Positions 22,167 through 31,021 of a stretch of DNA of 64,000 nt are shown here, one piece after another. Numbering within the stretch: position 1 is the stretch's first letter; every line of letters begins with the position of its first letter. The notes beneath the pieces are model-generated. The model worked only from the letters and a program-made list of their open reading frames with translations, searched no databases and was not told where the DNA came from. Position numbers and translations under genes: made by a program. This stretch comes from Mesorhizobium sp. YM1C-6-2 (GTDB taxonomy: Bacteria; Pseudomonadota; Alphaproteobacteria; Rhizobiales; Rhizobiaceae): assembly GCF_003666685.1 (NCBI RefSeq), contig NZ_RCIZ01000005.1, positions 186,001-250,000 on the forward strand, given 5' to 3'.

Positions 22167-22556
22167 ATGAAGCGCGAGGCAATTTCTCCCGAGCATCCGC
22201 ACGCCAATTTCAAGGCGCATGCCTATTCGCCCGCCATCAGGTCCGGCGATCTTCTCTTCGTCTCAGGCATGGTCGGCGCGCGCCAGGACGGCTCACCCGA
22301 ACCTGACCACAAGAAGCAGGTCGAACTCGCTTTCCAAAACCTGCAGGAGACGCTGAAGGGCGCAGGCGCAACCTTCGACGACATCGTCGACGTGACGATC
22401 TTCATGACGGACCCCGAAAGCCAGATCGACACCGTCCTTGAAGTGAGGGATCGCGTGTTCATGCAGGACCCGCTCCACAACATCACGGCGCTCGGTGTGA
22501 ACTGGCTGGCCGGTTTCGATTTCGAGATCAAGGTGATCGCCCGCATTCCATCGTAG
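22167..22556 (+). CDS. RidA family protein
   Basis: A 129-residue RidA/YjgF/UK114-fold protein; archetypal members hydrolyse reactive 2-aminoacrylate and related imines. Visible features are FKAHAYSPAIRSGDLLFVSG, QVELAFQNLQETLKGAGATF, VDVTIFMTD and the C-terminal IKVIARIPS. The archetypal catalytic Arg region (RxxV/I before the C-terminal VEIE) reads differently here (NWLAGFDFEIKVIA), so deaminase activity is uncertain and it may belong to another RidA subfamily. ATG at 22167 with CAGGAG upstream. Confidence 0.88.
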   Translation: MKREAISPEHPHANFKAHAYSPAIRSGDLLFVSGMVGARQDGSPEPDHKKQVELAFQNLQETLKGAGATFDDIVDVTIFMTDPESQIDTVLEVRDRVFMQDPLHNITALGVNWLAGFDFEIKVIARIPS

Positions 22557-22584
22557 GCGGAAGGCGACGCAGGCTCGATCGCCC

Positions 22585-25500
22585 TCAGCGGAATTCGAAG
22601 ATGGACCGGAAGATGCCGGGCGCGATGACGGAGAGCGGGTTGATCTGCACGGCAGGCTGATCCGCGTCGCCCTCGAGCTTGAAGGTCACGCCGATCAGGC
22701 CGCGGTCGCGGCCGTTGCCGAGCAGCGCGCCGATGATCGGTATTTCGCCGAAGATGCGGTTGAGACCATAGGCCGGCATGAAGGTGCCGGTCATGTCCAT
22801 GTTGCCCTTGGTGTCGTAGAGCATGCCCTGGAAGCTCGCGCCGACCAGCGGCCCGCGCAGGATGCCGTTCGACAGGTTGAGATAACCCGGCCCCTTCTCG
22901 ATCTGCGAATAACAGCGCTCGAAGGCGACACGCGAGGTGTCGATATCGCGCCTGACCGCCTGGTTGAGGCTTCTCTCTCCGCCCGGCGGCGTAGTCGAGA
23001 CGATCGAACTCAGCCTGGGCTCGTTGACCAGGAAGAAATCGCGCGCGTCGACCTGCCCGGTCATCGGGCCCTCGGCGCCGCCGGTCAACGAGAGGTCGAT
23101 CCGGCCGCCTTCCATGTGCTTGTAGATGTCGAGGAAGCGCAGGATCGCGCCGGCGTCCGTCGAGCTCATGCGCATGGCGCGGCCGTTCCCTTCGGCGCCG
23201 TTGCGCAACTGCACCTTGGCGCCCGAACCCGCGACTGCATCGACTTCCAGCCGATCCACCCTGTCGCCGCGGCCGCGATATTCGAGCTTCAGGTTGGAGA
23301 GTTTCTCGTCGTTGAAGCCGGTGACCGACTTCACGTCCACGCTGACCGAAACGGATCCGCTTTCAGAGGCCTTGGTGGCGGTGCTGGTGTCGGTGGTAAA
23401 CTGCCGGACCACGGAGCGCGCGTCGAGCGATTTGCCGGTGACGTCGACGGCATATCCCTTGCCGGATTGTTTTACGGTTATTGCGACGTCGTCGTTGCGG
23501 TTGAGCCGCACCCGGCTGAACTCGGCCTGCGACAGAGCACCGTCCGAAAGCGTGACGGAACCGGCGATGCCGAAGGTCGCGCCGCTGAGATTGAAGTCAG
23601 ACAGCGTCGACTTGCCGTCCGCGTTCTCGAGCAGGAAGGTGACATTGCCCGCTATGCCCGGCCCCTTCGTCCATCCTGCCCAGGGGATGTTGAGCTGCGC
23701 GCCGGTAAGATCGGCGGTGACCAGCTGCCCGCCGCCTTCCTGTGAATCGAGCGCCACCTTGACCGGTCCCTTCACCATGGCATCCAGACCGGGCACAAGC
23801 TGCTCGCGCGTCTTCTCGTCGAGGACAAGCGTGATCGTGCGCTTGCGTTCCACATCGCTCGTACCGAGCGGCTCGACCGCGGCGATCTCGGCGGACACGC
23901 CGCTGAGCTTGGCCTTGGCGGCGATGACGGCTTTCGTCTTCTCGACTGATATCGTGCCTTCGGCTTCGGTAACGACCTGGCCGTCGATCGGCCTGGCGAT
24001 CGACAAGCCCTCGTAGTCGAGCGCCACCAGCCAGTTCAGCCGGTCCCGGTCGACGCCTTTCTGCAGCGGGATGTCGGCCTTCACATTGCCGGAAACCTGG
24101 CCCGTGAAGTCGTCCGGCACCAAGCCGACATAGCGCATGGCGTTGATCGGATCGTAGGAAGCGAGCTCGGCAACCGCCGGCGCCTCGCCGGCGACGTCGA
24201 TGTCGAGCGCGCCGACGACGGGCTGCACATTCGCCTGCTTAACGACCAGAACACCGTTGCTGGCGGCGACGGTGCGGCCGCTCGGCAGATAGACCGTGCC
24301 GGACTGAAGGGTGATGTCGACGTCGTTGCCGCGGTAGTCGACCGTGCCCTTCGCGTCGCGCACCGGAGGAATGAGGCCGGCGGTATCGAAACGCGTGCCT
24401 TCGAGCTGGAAAGTGCCGAAGGATTCGTTCGCGGTCAGCGGCAGCTCCGCGCCGCTCGGGCGTCCGGGCTCGACCTGATATTGCAACTGCGCTTCCGAGA
24501 CGCGGCCGCCGAAGACGTTGTTGAGGACCCAGTTGCGGGCACCGCGGGCGGAAAACCACGGCCAGAGCTGCTTGACCTGCGACACCGGCATGTCGTGCAC
24601 GTTGAAGGCAACGGACAGGCCGGGCGCCTTGCCTTCGACGAAGCGCATGGTGGCGGTGCCCAGCGCTTCGCCGCGCCCGCCCTTCACGACGATGTTGTCG
24701 AGCGACAGGATCCTGTCCCGGGTCAGGTACGTCCCGGCGACCTGGAGCGCGGTGGCCATCGCCGGTTCGGGCGATCCTTCGGGCGCGACGGTCGAACGCG
24801 CGCTGACGAGATTGAACCGATAGGCCGGCGCGTCATCGGGATTGTCCGTGGCGGGGCGCGGGCCGAGCAGACCCTTGAAGTCGAACTGCGACCGGCCGGT
24901 CGACACCTGCAGCCGTTCGATCTCGACCCTGTCGGCGCCGCTGACGAAGCGGGCGGCAACATCGACGCCGCCGGCGATGATGCCGCGCGGTCCGAGGTCG
25001 AGCGCGGAATCGGCGAGCTTCAACGATGCGTTTAGCTCTGCCTCGCCGGCGCCGTTGCCCTCGGCACCGGTGAGTTCCAGCTCGACCGCGCCCAGCCGGC
25101 TGGCGCTGTCGCCACCTGTCGCCGCTTCCTCAGGTTCCGAGGCGTCGGCCGCGAATTCGAGGTTGGAGATCTGCCCGGTCGAACGGTCGCGCGTGGCCCG
25201 GGCTGACAGTTCCACGGTGCGGCCGCCGACTTCCAGTTCCGACGACAGAGCCAGACCGTCCCCCTTGGTGTCGGCGAGGTCGGATTCGACGACGCGGACG
25301 CTGACGATCCCCTCGCCGGCCGGCAGCACCAGTTCGACATTGTCGAGGCCAATGCGCCGAAGCGACTTCGCGCCCATGGCGTCGAGCGCCTTGTGGACGA
25401 AGGCGAAAACGGCGCCGGCGACGCGGTCAGGCTCGACCAGGCCGCGCTCGTCGGTGAAGGCGGCCAAGAAGTCCGGACCGTCGCCAGAGCGCAGGCCCTC

Positions 25501-26058
25501 GACCATAATGCGGGCATCCGACAGGCTAGCGCTTGAAACGCGCACGTCGCCCGACAGGAGCGGCAGCAGGCGGACGCCGAAGCGCACGGCGCGGGCCTCG
25601 GCGATCATCTGGCCGTCGTCCGCGCGCTTCAGGCTGACGTCGCTGACTTCCAGGGCAAGCAGGCTCATGCCGTCGAGAGTGATGCGCGCAGGACCGACCA
25701 CGGCGTTGACATCGACGCCGGCAGCCTTCTCCAGCGCCTGCTCGGCGGCGACGCGCAGCCGCTCCGAGCCGATGCCGGAAGCGCCGACAGCATAGATCGC
25801 GGCAAACGCCAGCAGGACGAGCGCGGCCGCGCCGCCGGCGATGCGCAGCAGGATCGTCCCGGCACGTTGCGGCAGCCATTTGCGGGCAGGCTTGCGCACT
25901 GTCCCGGCGGACGGCAGAGTTGCCAGATCGGCTATCTCGCAGCGCCGGAACCGTATCTTTTCATGCCTAGGTGGTTCGTGCTCCACACGATTTTCCGTAT
26001 CTCGCGTCGGCGCCGTAGACGACTCCTGCCGCAACACTATATCCCTGCAGCCGTTCAT
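22585..26058 (-). CDS. Giant AsmA/YhdP-like (DUF3971) membrane-anchored protein
   Basis: A 1157-residue protein with a cytosolic N-terminal tail of about 65 residues, one transmembrane helix (LLRIAGGAAALVLLAFAAIY) and a very long periplasmic region of repetitive beta-strand sequence ending GIFRSIFEFR. This is the AsmA/YhdP bridge-like architecture implicated in lipid transport between the inner and outer membranes. FEFR-type termini and NPLSVIAPGIFRSIF match the AsmA-like C-terminal block seen in alphaproteobacteria. It is alone on its strand, divergent from bcp with 23 bases between starts. ATG at 26058 is used rather than a TTG at 26067. Substrate unproven. Confidence 0.88.
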   Translation of the reverse strand: MNGCRDIVLRQESSTAPTRDTENRVEHEPPRHEKIRFRRCEIADLATLPSAGTVRKPARKWLPQRAGTILLRIAGGAAALVLLAFAAIYAVGASGIGSERLRVAAEQALEKAAGVDVNAVVGPARITLDGMSLLALEVSDVSLKRADDGQMIAEARAVRFGVRLLPLLSGDVRVSSASLSDARIMVEGLRSGDGPDFLAAFTDERGLVEPDRVAGAVFAFVHKALDAMGAKSLRRIGLDNVELVLPAGEGIVSVRVVESDLADTKGDGLALSSELEVGGRTVELSARATRDRSTGQISNLEFAADASEPEEAATGGDSASRLGAVELELTGAEGNGAGEAELNASLKLADSALDLGPRGIIAGGVDVAARFVSGADRVEIERLQVSTGRSQFDFKGLLGPRPATDNPDDAPAYRFNLVSARSTVAPEGSPEPAMATALQVAGTYLTRDRILSLDNIVVKGGRGEALGTATMRFVEGKAPGLSVAFNVHDMPVSQVKQLWPWFSARGARNWVLNNVFGGRVSEAQLQYQVEPGRPSGAELPLTANESFGTFQLEGTRFDTAGLIPPVRDAKGTVDYRGNDVDITLQSGTVYLPSGRTVAASNGVLVVKQANVQPVVGALDIDVAGEAPAVAELASYDPINAMRYVGLVPDDFTGQVSGNVKADIPLQKGVDRDRLNWLVALDYEGLSIARPIDGQVVTEAEGTISVEKTKAVIAAKAKLSGVSAEIAAVEPLGTSDVERKRTITLVLDEKTREQLVPGLDAMVKGPVKVALDSQEGGGQLVTADLTGAQLNIPWAGWTKGPGIAGNVTFLLENADGKSTLSDFNLSGATFGIAGSVTLSDGALSQAEFSRVRLNRNDDVAITVKQSGKGYAVDVTGKSLDARSVVRQFTTDTSTATKASESGSVSVSVDVKSVTGFNDEKLSNLKLEYRGRGDRVDRLEVDAVAGSGAKVQLRNGAEGNGRAMRMSSTDAGAILRFLDIYKHMEGGRIDLSLTGGAEGPMTGQVDARDFFLVNEPRLSSIVSTTPPGGERSLNQAVRRDIDTSRVAFERCYSQIEKGPGYLNLSNGILRGPLVGASFQGMLYDTKGNMDMTGTFMPAYGLNRIFGEIPIIGALLGNGRDRGLIGVTFKLEGDADQPAVQINPLSVIAPGIFRSIFEFR

Positions 26059-26081
26059 GTAACCCAATCAAGGGCATAGCT

Positions 26082-26549
26082 ATGGCCGAATTGACGCCAG
26101 GAGACGACGCGCCGCAATTCTCACTGCCTGCCGACGGCGGCGGAGAGGTCCGGCTGACAGAGCTTCGCGGCAAAATCGTGGTGCTGTTCTTCTATCCGCA
26201 GGACAACACCCAGACCTGCACCGTCGAAGCGATCGATTTCTCGAAATTCAACGACGCCTTTCGCGAGGCGGGCGCGGTCGTGATCGGGATATCTCCCGAC
26301 AGCCTGAAGAAGCACGCCAATTTCAGGAAAAAGCACGGGCTGACGACGCCGCTTGCCGCCGATGAATCACGCGAGGCGATCGAAGCCTATGGCGTGTGGG
26401 GCGAGAAGACGATGTTCGGCAGGAAATACATGGGCGTCATCCGCTCGACCTTCCTCATCGACCGCGACGGGAAGATCGCGCGCATCTGGCGCAAGGTCAG
26501 GGTTCCCGGCCACGCCGAAGAAGTCCTCGAAGCAGCAAAGGCGCTTTGA
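26082..26549 (+). CDS. bcp: Bcp-type peroxiredoxin, apparently 1-Cys
   Basis: Thiol peroxidase of the Bcp/PrxQ family, 155 residues. The peroxidatic Cys is in YPQDNTQTCTVEAIDF, with conserved FFYP and the distal Arg in GVIRSTFLID. Most Bcp proteins have a resolving Cys five residues later (CTTEACDF); here that position is Ile, so it should act as a 1-Cys peroxiredoxin or use an external thiol. ATG at 26082; it diverges from the AsmA-like gene. Confidence 0.92.
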   Translation: MAELTPGDDAPQFSLPADGGGEVRLTELRGKIVVLFFYPQDNTQTCTVEAIDFSKFNDAFREAGAVVIGISPDSLKKHANFRKKHGLTTPLAADESREAIEAYGVWGEKTMFGRKYMGVIRSTFLIDRDGKIARIWRKVRVPGHAEEVLEAAKAL

Positions 26550-26621
26550 CGTTTTTTCCGACCGTGGAACAATATCTTTCCAGCGACGTTTCTTCATCTG
26601 AAAACATCGTGGGAGAACAAT

Positions 26622-26699
26622 ATGTTACGCGGAGTTTTGCTCTGGCTGCTCGGGATTCCAATTCCCATCATCATCCTGCTATGGCTCTTCCTGGATTAG
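26622..26699 (+). CDS. 25-residue single-span membrane peptide
   Basis: An ORF too short for usual callers: ATG at 26622 preceded by GGGAGAAC at good spacing, TAG at 26697-26699. The peptide begins MLRGVLLWLLG, continues with IPIPIIILLWLF and ends in Asp, i.e. a positive N terminus and one hydrophobic helix with a Pro kink. A clear terminator follows 37 bases later. It lies 72 bases after bcp and may share its transcript. Function unknown. Confidence 0.65.
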   Translation: MLRGVLLWLLGIPIPIIILLWLFLD

Positions 26700-26735
26700 C
26701 CTAGCAGTCCGCCCAGTACGCGTATCCTGCGTAGC

Positions 26736-26776
26736 AAAGCCCTCGCCGTCCTTCACGGAGACGAGGGCTTTCTTTT
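26736..26776 (+). terminator. Rho-independent terminator of the bcp/small-peptide unit
   Basis: AAAGCCCTCG (26736-26745) pairs with CGAGGGCTTT (26762-26771), followed by CTTTT. A ten-pair stem. Confidence 0.85.
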
Positions 26777-26887
26777 GCCTCCACCATTGCCGCCGACCCC
26801 GCCGCAACGAACCCCGCTAAGGGCTTTGTTAACCTTAACGATGTGTAATCGCCGCATTGTAATCTAGCGGCGTGGGCACTCGTTCCA

Positions 26888-28174
26888 GTGGCAGAAGCAA
26901 ATCGGTCAACGGTCTTCGGCAAGCGCAACGAACCACACACGGTCATCATCGCGCGCGGCGACGACATCCGTCATTTCCAGGTCCGTCCGTGGCTCGTGGC
27001 GGTTGCCGGCTCGGCATTCGCCGCGATGGCGATCGGCTATCTGCTGGCGACCACCTATCTGGTGCTGAGGGACGACCTGATCGACGCCACGACGGCGCGG
27101 CAGGCTCGCCTGCAGCAGGCCTATGAGGACCGCATCTCGGCGCTGCGGGCGCAGGTCGACCGCATCACCAGCCGGCAGATGCTCGACCAGCAACTGATGG
27201 AAACGAAGGTCGGCGAACTGCTCGAGCGGCAGACACAGCTCACGGAGCGGCACGGCCGCCTCGCGCCGATCACCGACCGGTTCGGGGCGGACGCCGCGGC
27301 CTTGCCGGCCTCGGCCCCGCTGCCGCCGGACAAGCCGGAGGACGGGTGGGAAAACGGGCCTGACCTGCGCGCCACGCTCGACACCGCCGCTTCCGGCCAG
27401 CCGGTCCTGGCTGGCGCTTCGGCCCAACCCTTCTCCTTCTGGTCGACGCGCAATTCGCCATCGGTAGAGGGCGAATCCTCCGCCGACCGCGCCGACCGGC
27501 TGTTCGTCGCCATCAACCAGTCGCTGCGCACGATCGAATCCGAGCAGCTTTCGCGCATCAACACGCTCGCCCAGGACGCCTACCAGACGGCCGACGCGAT
27601 CTCGGACGTGCTGGAGGATGCCGGGCTGCGGGTCGAGGCCGGCAGCGGCATCGGCGGTCCCCTCGTGCCGATCGACAACCCCGCGCTCTTCGACGCCAAG
27701 GTCAAGGAACTCGACGAAGCGCTTGAAATGCTTGACCGGATGAAATCCGAAGCGCGCCGCCTGCCGATTGCCAACCCCTCGCCCGGCCACTCCGTCTCCA
27801 GCACGTTCGGCGTGCGCAAGGACCCGTTGCTGGGATCGCCGGCGCTGCATTCCGGGATGGATTTCCGTGCGCCGATGGGGTCGGAAGCACACGTCACGGC
27901 GCCAGGCACGGTGGTGAGCGCCGGCTGGAACGGCGGCTACGGCCGCATGGTCGAGGTCGAACACGCCGACGGCTTCACCACGCGCTACGGCCATCTGAGC
28001 AAAATCCTGGTCAAGAAGGGGCAGCAACTGTCTGCCGGCGATATCGTCGGCAAGGTCGGCAGCACCGGCCGCTCGACCGGTCCGCACCTGCACTACGAGG
28101 TGCGCCGCAACGGCGAGGCGCTCAATCCTTCCCGCTTCCTGAAGGCAGGCAGGAAAGTCAGCCAGTACCTCTAG
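26888..28174 (+). CDS. M23-family (LytM/VanX-like fold) peptidoglycan peptidase, membrane-anchored
   Basis: 428 residues: a short cytosolic N terminus, one transmembrane helix (WLVAVAGSAFAAMAIGYLLA), a long coiled-coil (QARLQQAYEDRISALRAQVD onward), a linker and a C-terminal M23 domain. Zinc-site motifs are present: HSGMDFRAPMG (HxxxD) and HLHYEVRRNGEALNP (HxH). It could cut peptide cross-links, or act as a regulator like EnvC if partly inactive; the zinc residues look intact. GTG at 26888 is the start; no better ATG is in frame before the transmembrane segment. Confidence 0.88.
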   Translation: MAEANRSTVFGKRNEPHTVIIARGDDIRHFQVRPWLVAVAGSAFAAMAIGYLLATTYLVLRDDLIDATTARQARLQQAYEDRISALRAQVDRITSRQMLDQQLMETKVGELLERQTQLTERHGRLAPITDRFGADAAALPASAPLPPDKPEDGWENGPDLRATLDTAASGQPVLAGASAQPFSFWSTRNSPSVEGESSADRADRLFVAINQSLRTIESEQLSRINTLAQDAYQTADAISDVLEDAGLRVEAGSGIGGPLVPIDNPALFDAKVKELDEALEMLDRMKSEARRLPIANPSPGHSVSSTFGVRKDPLLGSPALHSGMDFRAPMGSEAHVTAPGTVVSAGWNGGYGRMVEVEHADGFTTRYGHLSKILVKKGQQLSAGDIVGKVGSTGRSTGPHLHYEVRRNGEALNPSRFLKAGRKVSQYL

Positions 28175-28179
28175 TCAGC

Positions 28180-28488
28180 CTAGGCTCCCACATCGAAGAC
28201 AAAGAGCCTGTCGGTGCCGCCGTCGATTGCGCCGACAAGGCGTGCGCCGGCCTTCTGGTGATCCGGATGGACGAGGTAGGCGTCGCGTGCCGCGGCGTCG
28301 CGGAAGTCGATGGTGAAACCATCGGTGTAACCGCGCGCGAAGGGTTCCGGGCTGACATTGGGGCCGAAGGTCATCCCACCCATGCCATCGACGACATTGC
28401 GCAGCGCGTCCAGCTCGGCATGGATCGCCGCACGCTCCGCGTGGCCGACGTCGGCGCGGAAGGAAAAGAAAACGCAATGTCTGATCAT
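28180..28488 (-). CDS. Dabb (stress-responsive A/B barrel) domain protein
   Basis: 102 residues, a single dimeric alpha-beta barrel domain: IRHCVFFSFRADVGHAE at the N terminus, FARGYTDGFTIDFRDAAARD and HPDHQKAG, then a DRLFVFDVG C terminus. Family members act in unrelated reactions, so no function is assigned. It is the last gene of the minus-strand catabolic cluster, 31 bases after a GMC oxidoreductase. ATG at 28488. Confidence 0.85.
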   Translation of the reverse strand: MIRHCVFFSFRADVGHAERAAIHAELDALRNVVDGMGGMTFGPNVSPEPFARGYTDGFTIDFRDAAARDAYLVHPDHQKAGARLVGAIDGGTDRLFVFDVGA

Positions 28489-28519
28489 TGGCTCAACACC
28501 CTCAAGCGGCCGTGCGGCT

Positions 28520-30133
28520 TTACGAAAAGACGACCGGGGCCAGAGGCTCGCGGCCGAGAATGATGTCGGAGCCCTTTTCGCCGACCATGATGGTCGGTGC
28601 GTTGGTGTTGGACGACGGCACGCGCGGCATGATCGAGGCGTCGCAGACACGCAGGTTCTCGATGCCGCGCAGCCTGAGGTCCGGCGTCACCACCGCCATC
28701 TCGTCATGGCCCATGCGGCAGGTGCCAACCGGGTGGTGATCGGTCTTGGCGCTGTTGCAGGCATAGTCGAACAGCTGCTCGTCGGTCTGCAGCGACGGGC
28801 CGGGCAGCACCTCGCGCTCGACGAACGGTTTCAACGCATTCTGCCGCATGATCTCGCGAGCGATGCGCAGGCCCTTGATCGAAATCTCGCGATCGTAGGG
28901 ATCGGCCCAGTAGTTCGGGTCGATGAGCGGCGCAGCAGCGGGGTCGCTGCCCGACAGCCTGACCGAGCCGCGCGAGCGCGGCCTGAGGAAGGCCGAGTTC
29001 AGCGTCACGCCCGGATTCTTCAGCTTCTCGACGCCGGCCTCGATGCCGGAGCCAAGCCCGAGATGGAACTGGATGTCGGGCTGCGCCGCGGTCGGATCGG
29101 CGTACCAGAAGCCACCTGTCTCGAAGAGGCTGGAGGCCACCGGCCCCTTCCTGAAGAGCAGGTATTGCAGCCCCGCCCAGGCCGAGCGGTGGAGCTTTGC
29201 GTAATTGTCATAGGTGAAGTCGCCGGAGCATTCGGCGATGACGAAAAGGTCGAGATGGTCCTGCAGGTTCCGGCCGACGCCGGGCAGGTCGTGCACCGGC
29301 TTGACGCCGACCGACTTCAGGTGATCGGCCGGGCCGATGCCGGAGAGCATCAGCAGCTTGGGTGAACCGATGGCGCCGGAGCTGACGATGACTTCCCGGT
29401 CCGCATGCAGGATTTCCGGCTGGGCGCCGGGGTTGGCGACGATCTCGACACCGATCGCCCTACCCTCCTCGATCACCACGCGGGTGACCATGACGCCGGT
29501 GCGCACGGTGAGGTTCTTGCGGCTGGCAATCGGCTGCAGATACGCGACTGAGGCCGAGGAGCGGCGGGCGTTCTTCTGCGTGAGCTGGTAGTAGCCGAGG
29601 CCCTCCTGGCTGACGCCGTTAAAGTCCGGGTTGAAAGGGATGCCCATCTCCTGGCCGGCGCGGAAATAGGCCTCGCAGATCGGCAGCGGCGAGACGGGAT
29701 TGGAGACGCCGAGCGGGCCGCCATAGCAGTGATAGTCGTTGGCGTAGCGCTCGTTGTTCTCGGCGCGCTTGAAATAGGGCAGCACGTCGCGATAGCCCCA
29801 GCCTGACAGCCCCTCCTCCTTCTCCCAGGCGTCGTAGTCGCGTGCATTGCCGCGCGTGTAGATCTGCGCGTTGATGGAGGAACCGCCGCCGATCACCTTG
29901 GCCTGGGTGTAGCGGAAGACGCGGCCCTTCATGTGCTTCTGCGGCACGGTCGACCAGCCCCAGGAGGCGATGCCTTTGGTCATCCTGGCGAAGCCGGCCG
30001 GCATGTGGATCAGCGGATGCCAGTCGCCGCCGCCGGCTTCCAGCAGCGTGACCGAGTTGCCGGGGTCTTCGCTCAGCCTGTTGGCGAGGACGCAGCCTGC
30101 CGGCCCGCCGCCGACGATGATGAAGTCGCTCAT
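28520..30133 (-). CDS. GMC-family FAD oxidoreductase (choline-dehydrogenase-like)
   Basis: Predicted FAD-dependent alcohol dehydrogenase, 537 residues. The N terminus FIIVGGGPAGCVLANRL is the ADP-binding motif; VIGGGSSINAQIYTRG is GMC signature 1 and SSGAIGSPKLLMLSGIG is signature 2. The catalytic His is in TDHHPVGTCRMG and the second His/Asn region is NTNAPTIMVGEKG. It resembles BetA/AlkJ enzymes, but the cluster lacks betaine genes, so the substrate is probably a primary alcohol handled by the neighbouring aldehyde dehydrogenase (inference). ATG at 30133. Confidence 0.92.
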   Translation of the reverse strand: MSDFIIVGGGPAGCVLANRLSEDPGNSVTLLEAGGGDWHPLIHMPAGFARMTKGIASWGWSTVPQKHMKGRVFRYTQAKVIGGGSSINAQIYTRGNARDYDAWEKEEGLSGWGYRDVLPYFKRAENNERYANDYHCYGGPLGVSNPVSPLPICEAYFRAGQEMGIPFNPDFNGVSQEGLGYYQLTQKNARRSSASVAYLQPIASRKNLTVRTGVMVTRVVIEEGRAIGVEIVANPGAQPEILHADREVIVSSGAIGSPKLLMLSGIGPADHLKSVGVKPVHDLPGVGRNLQDHLDLFVIAECSGDFTYDNYAKLHRSAWAGLQYLLFRKGPVASSLFETGGFWYADPTAAQPDIQFHLGLGSGIEAGVEKLKNPGVTLNSAFLRPRSRGSVRLSGSDPAAAPLIDPNYWADPYDREISIKGLRIAREIMRQNALKPFVEREVLPGPSLQTDEQLFDYACNSAKTDHHPVGTCRMGHDEMAVVTPDLRLRGIENLRVCDASIMPRVPSSNTNAPTIMVGEKGSDIILGREPLAPVVFS

Positions 30134-30167
30134 GGGAGTGCTCGCCGAAGGAACGCTTGCGTGGTCG

Positions 30168-30236
30168 AGAAAGACCCCCTCTCCGTCTCGGGCTTCGCCC
30201 GAGCCACCTCTCCCCCGCTTCGCAGGGGCGAGGAAC
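30168..30236. repeat. Palindromic intergenic repeat between GMC and SDR genes
   Basis: CTCGGGCTTCGCCCGAG and CCTCTCCCCC-GCTTCGC-AGGGGCGAGG form adjacent hairpins, from the same family of words as the repeats at 4197 and 35510. It lies within the catabolic operon. Confidence 0.55.
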
Positions 30237-30259
30237 CCAAGTCCTGCAAGCGCGCCATC

Positions 30260-31021
30260 TCAAAGCCTCCGCACCGACAGCGCGCCGTCAACATTGAGGA
30301 TCGAGCCGGTGGCGAAGCCGAGCGTGCCGGCGGCGAGCGTCGCCACCGCCAGACCGACATCGGCCGCCTGGCCCCAGCGGCGTGCGGGCACCAGCCCCTC
30401 GCCGATCAGGCCGTCATATTTGTCCGCCACGGCCGCCGTCATGTCGGTGCGGACGATGCCCGGCCGGACCTCGAAGACGGCGATGCCGTCAGCTGCGAGG
30501 CGCAGCGCGAGGTTCTTCACCCACATGGAGAGGCCTGCCTTGGAGACACAATAGTCGGGGCGTTCGGGCGAGGCGAATTCGGCGCTGACGGAGGTGATCG
30601 TGATGATCGAACGGCCCGGCTTGACGGGGGCGGCGAGCATGGCGCGGGCGACGGTTTGCGAAAGGAAGATGGTGCCGCGCAGGTTGACGTCGAGAACACG
30701 GTCGAAGTTCTCGGGCGTGAGTTCCAGCAGATCGCCACGCACGGGCGAGGCCATGCCGGCGTTGTTGACGAGGCAGTCGATCGAGCCGAATTCCTTCCCG
30801 GCGGTTTCGAGAACGCCGGCGTGGGTGGAGAGGTCGCCGAGGTCGAAGGCCTTGTAGGCGAGCCGGCCATTGTTGCGCTCGACACCCGCCTGCAGTTCGT
30901 CGCTGGGCGCCGGTGCGAGATCGGCGGCGAGGATGTCGAAGCCAGAGGCGGCCAATATCTCGGCGATGGCGAGGCCGATACCGCGATTGGCCCCGGTGAC
31001 GATGGCAGCGCGACGGGTCAT
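30260..31021 (-). CDS. Short-chain dehydrogenase/reductase
   Basis: 253-residue classical SDR. TGANRGIG is the NAD(P) glycine motif, VNNAG follows at the expected distance, and the catalytic Ser-Tyr-Lys appear as ITSVSAEFASP and YCVSKAGL. The C terminus (GFATGSILNVDGALSVR) is typical. ATG at 31021 overlaps the GMC stop by ATGA, so it is coupled to the upstream GMC enzyme. Its substrate is probably a hydroxyl intermediate of the same pathway (inference). Confidence 0.93.
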   Translation of the reverse strand: MTRRAAIVTGANRGIGLAIAEILAASGFDILAADLAPAPSDELQAGVERNNGRLAYKAFDLGDLSTHAGVLETAGKEFGSIDCLVNNAGMASPVRGDLLELTPENFDRVLDVNLRGTIFLSQTVARAMLAAPVKPGRSIITITSVSAEFASPERPDYCVSKAGLSMWVKNLALRLAADGIAVFEVRPGIVRTDMTAAVADKYDGLIGEGLVPARRWGQAADVGLAVATLAAGTLGFATGSILNVDGALSVRRL

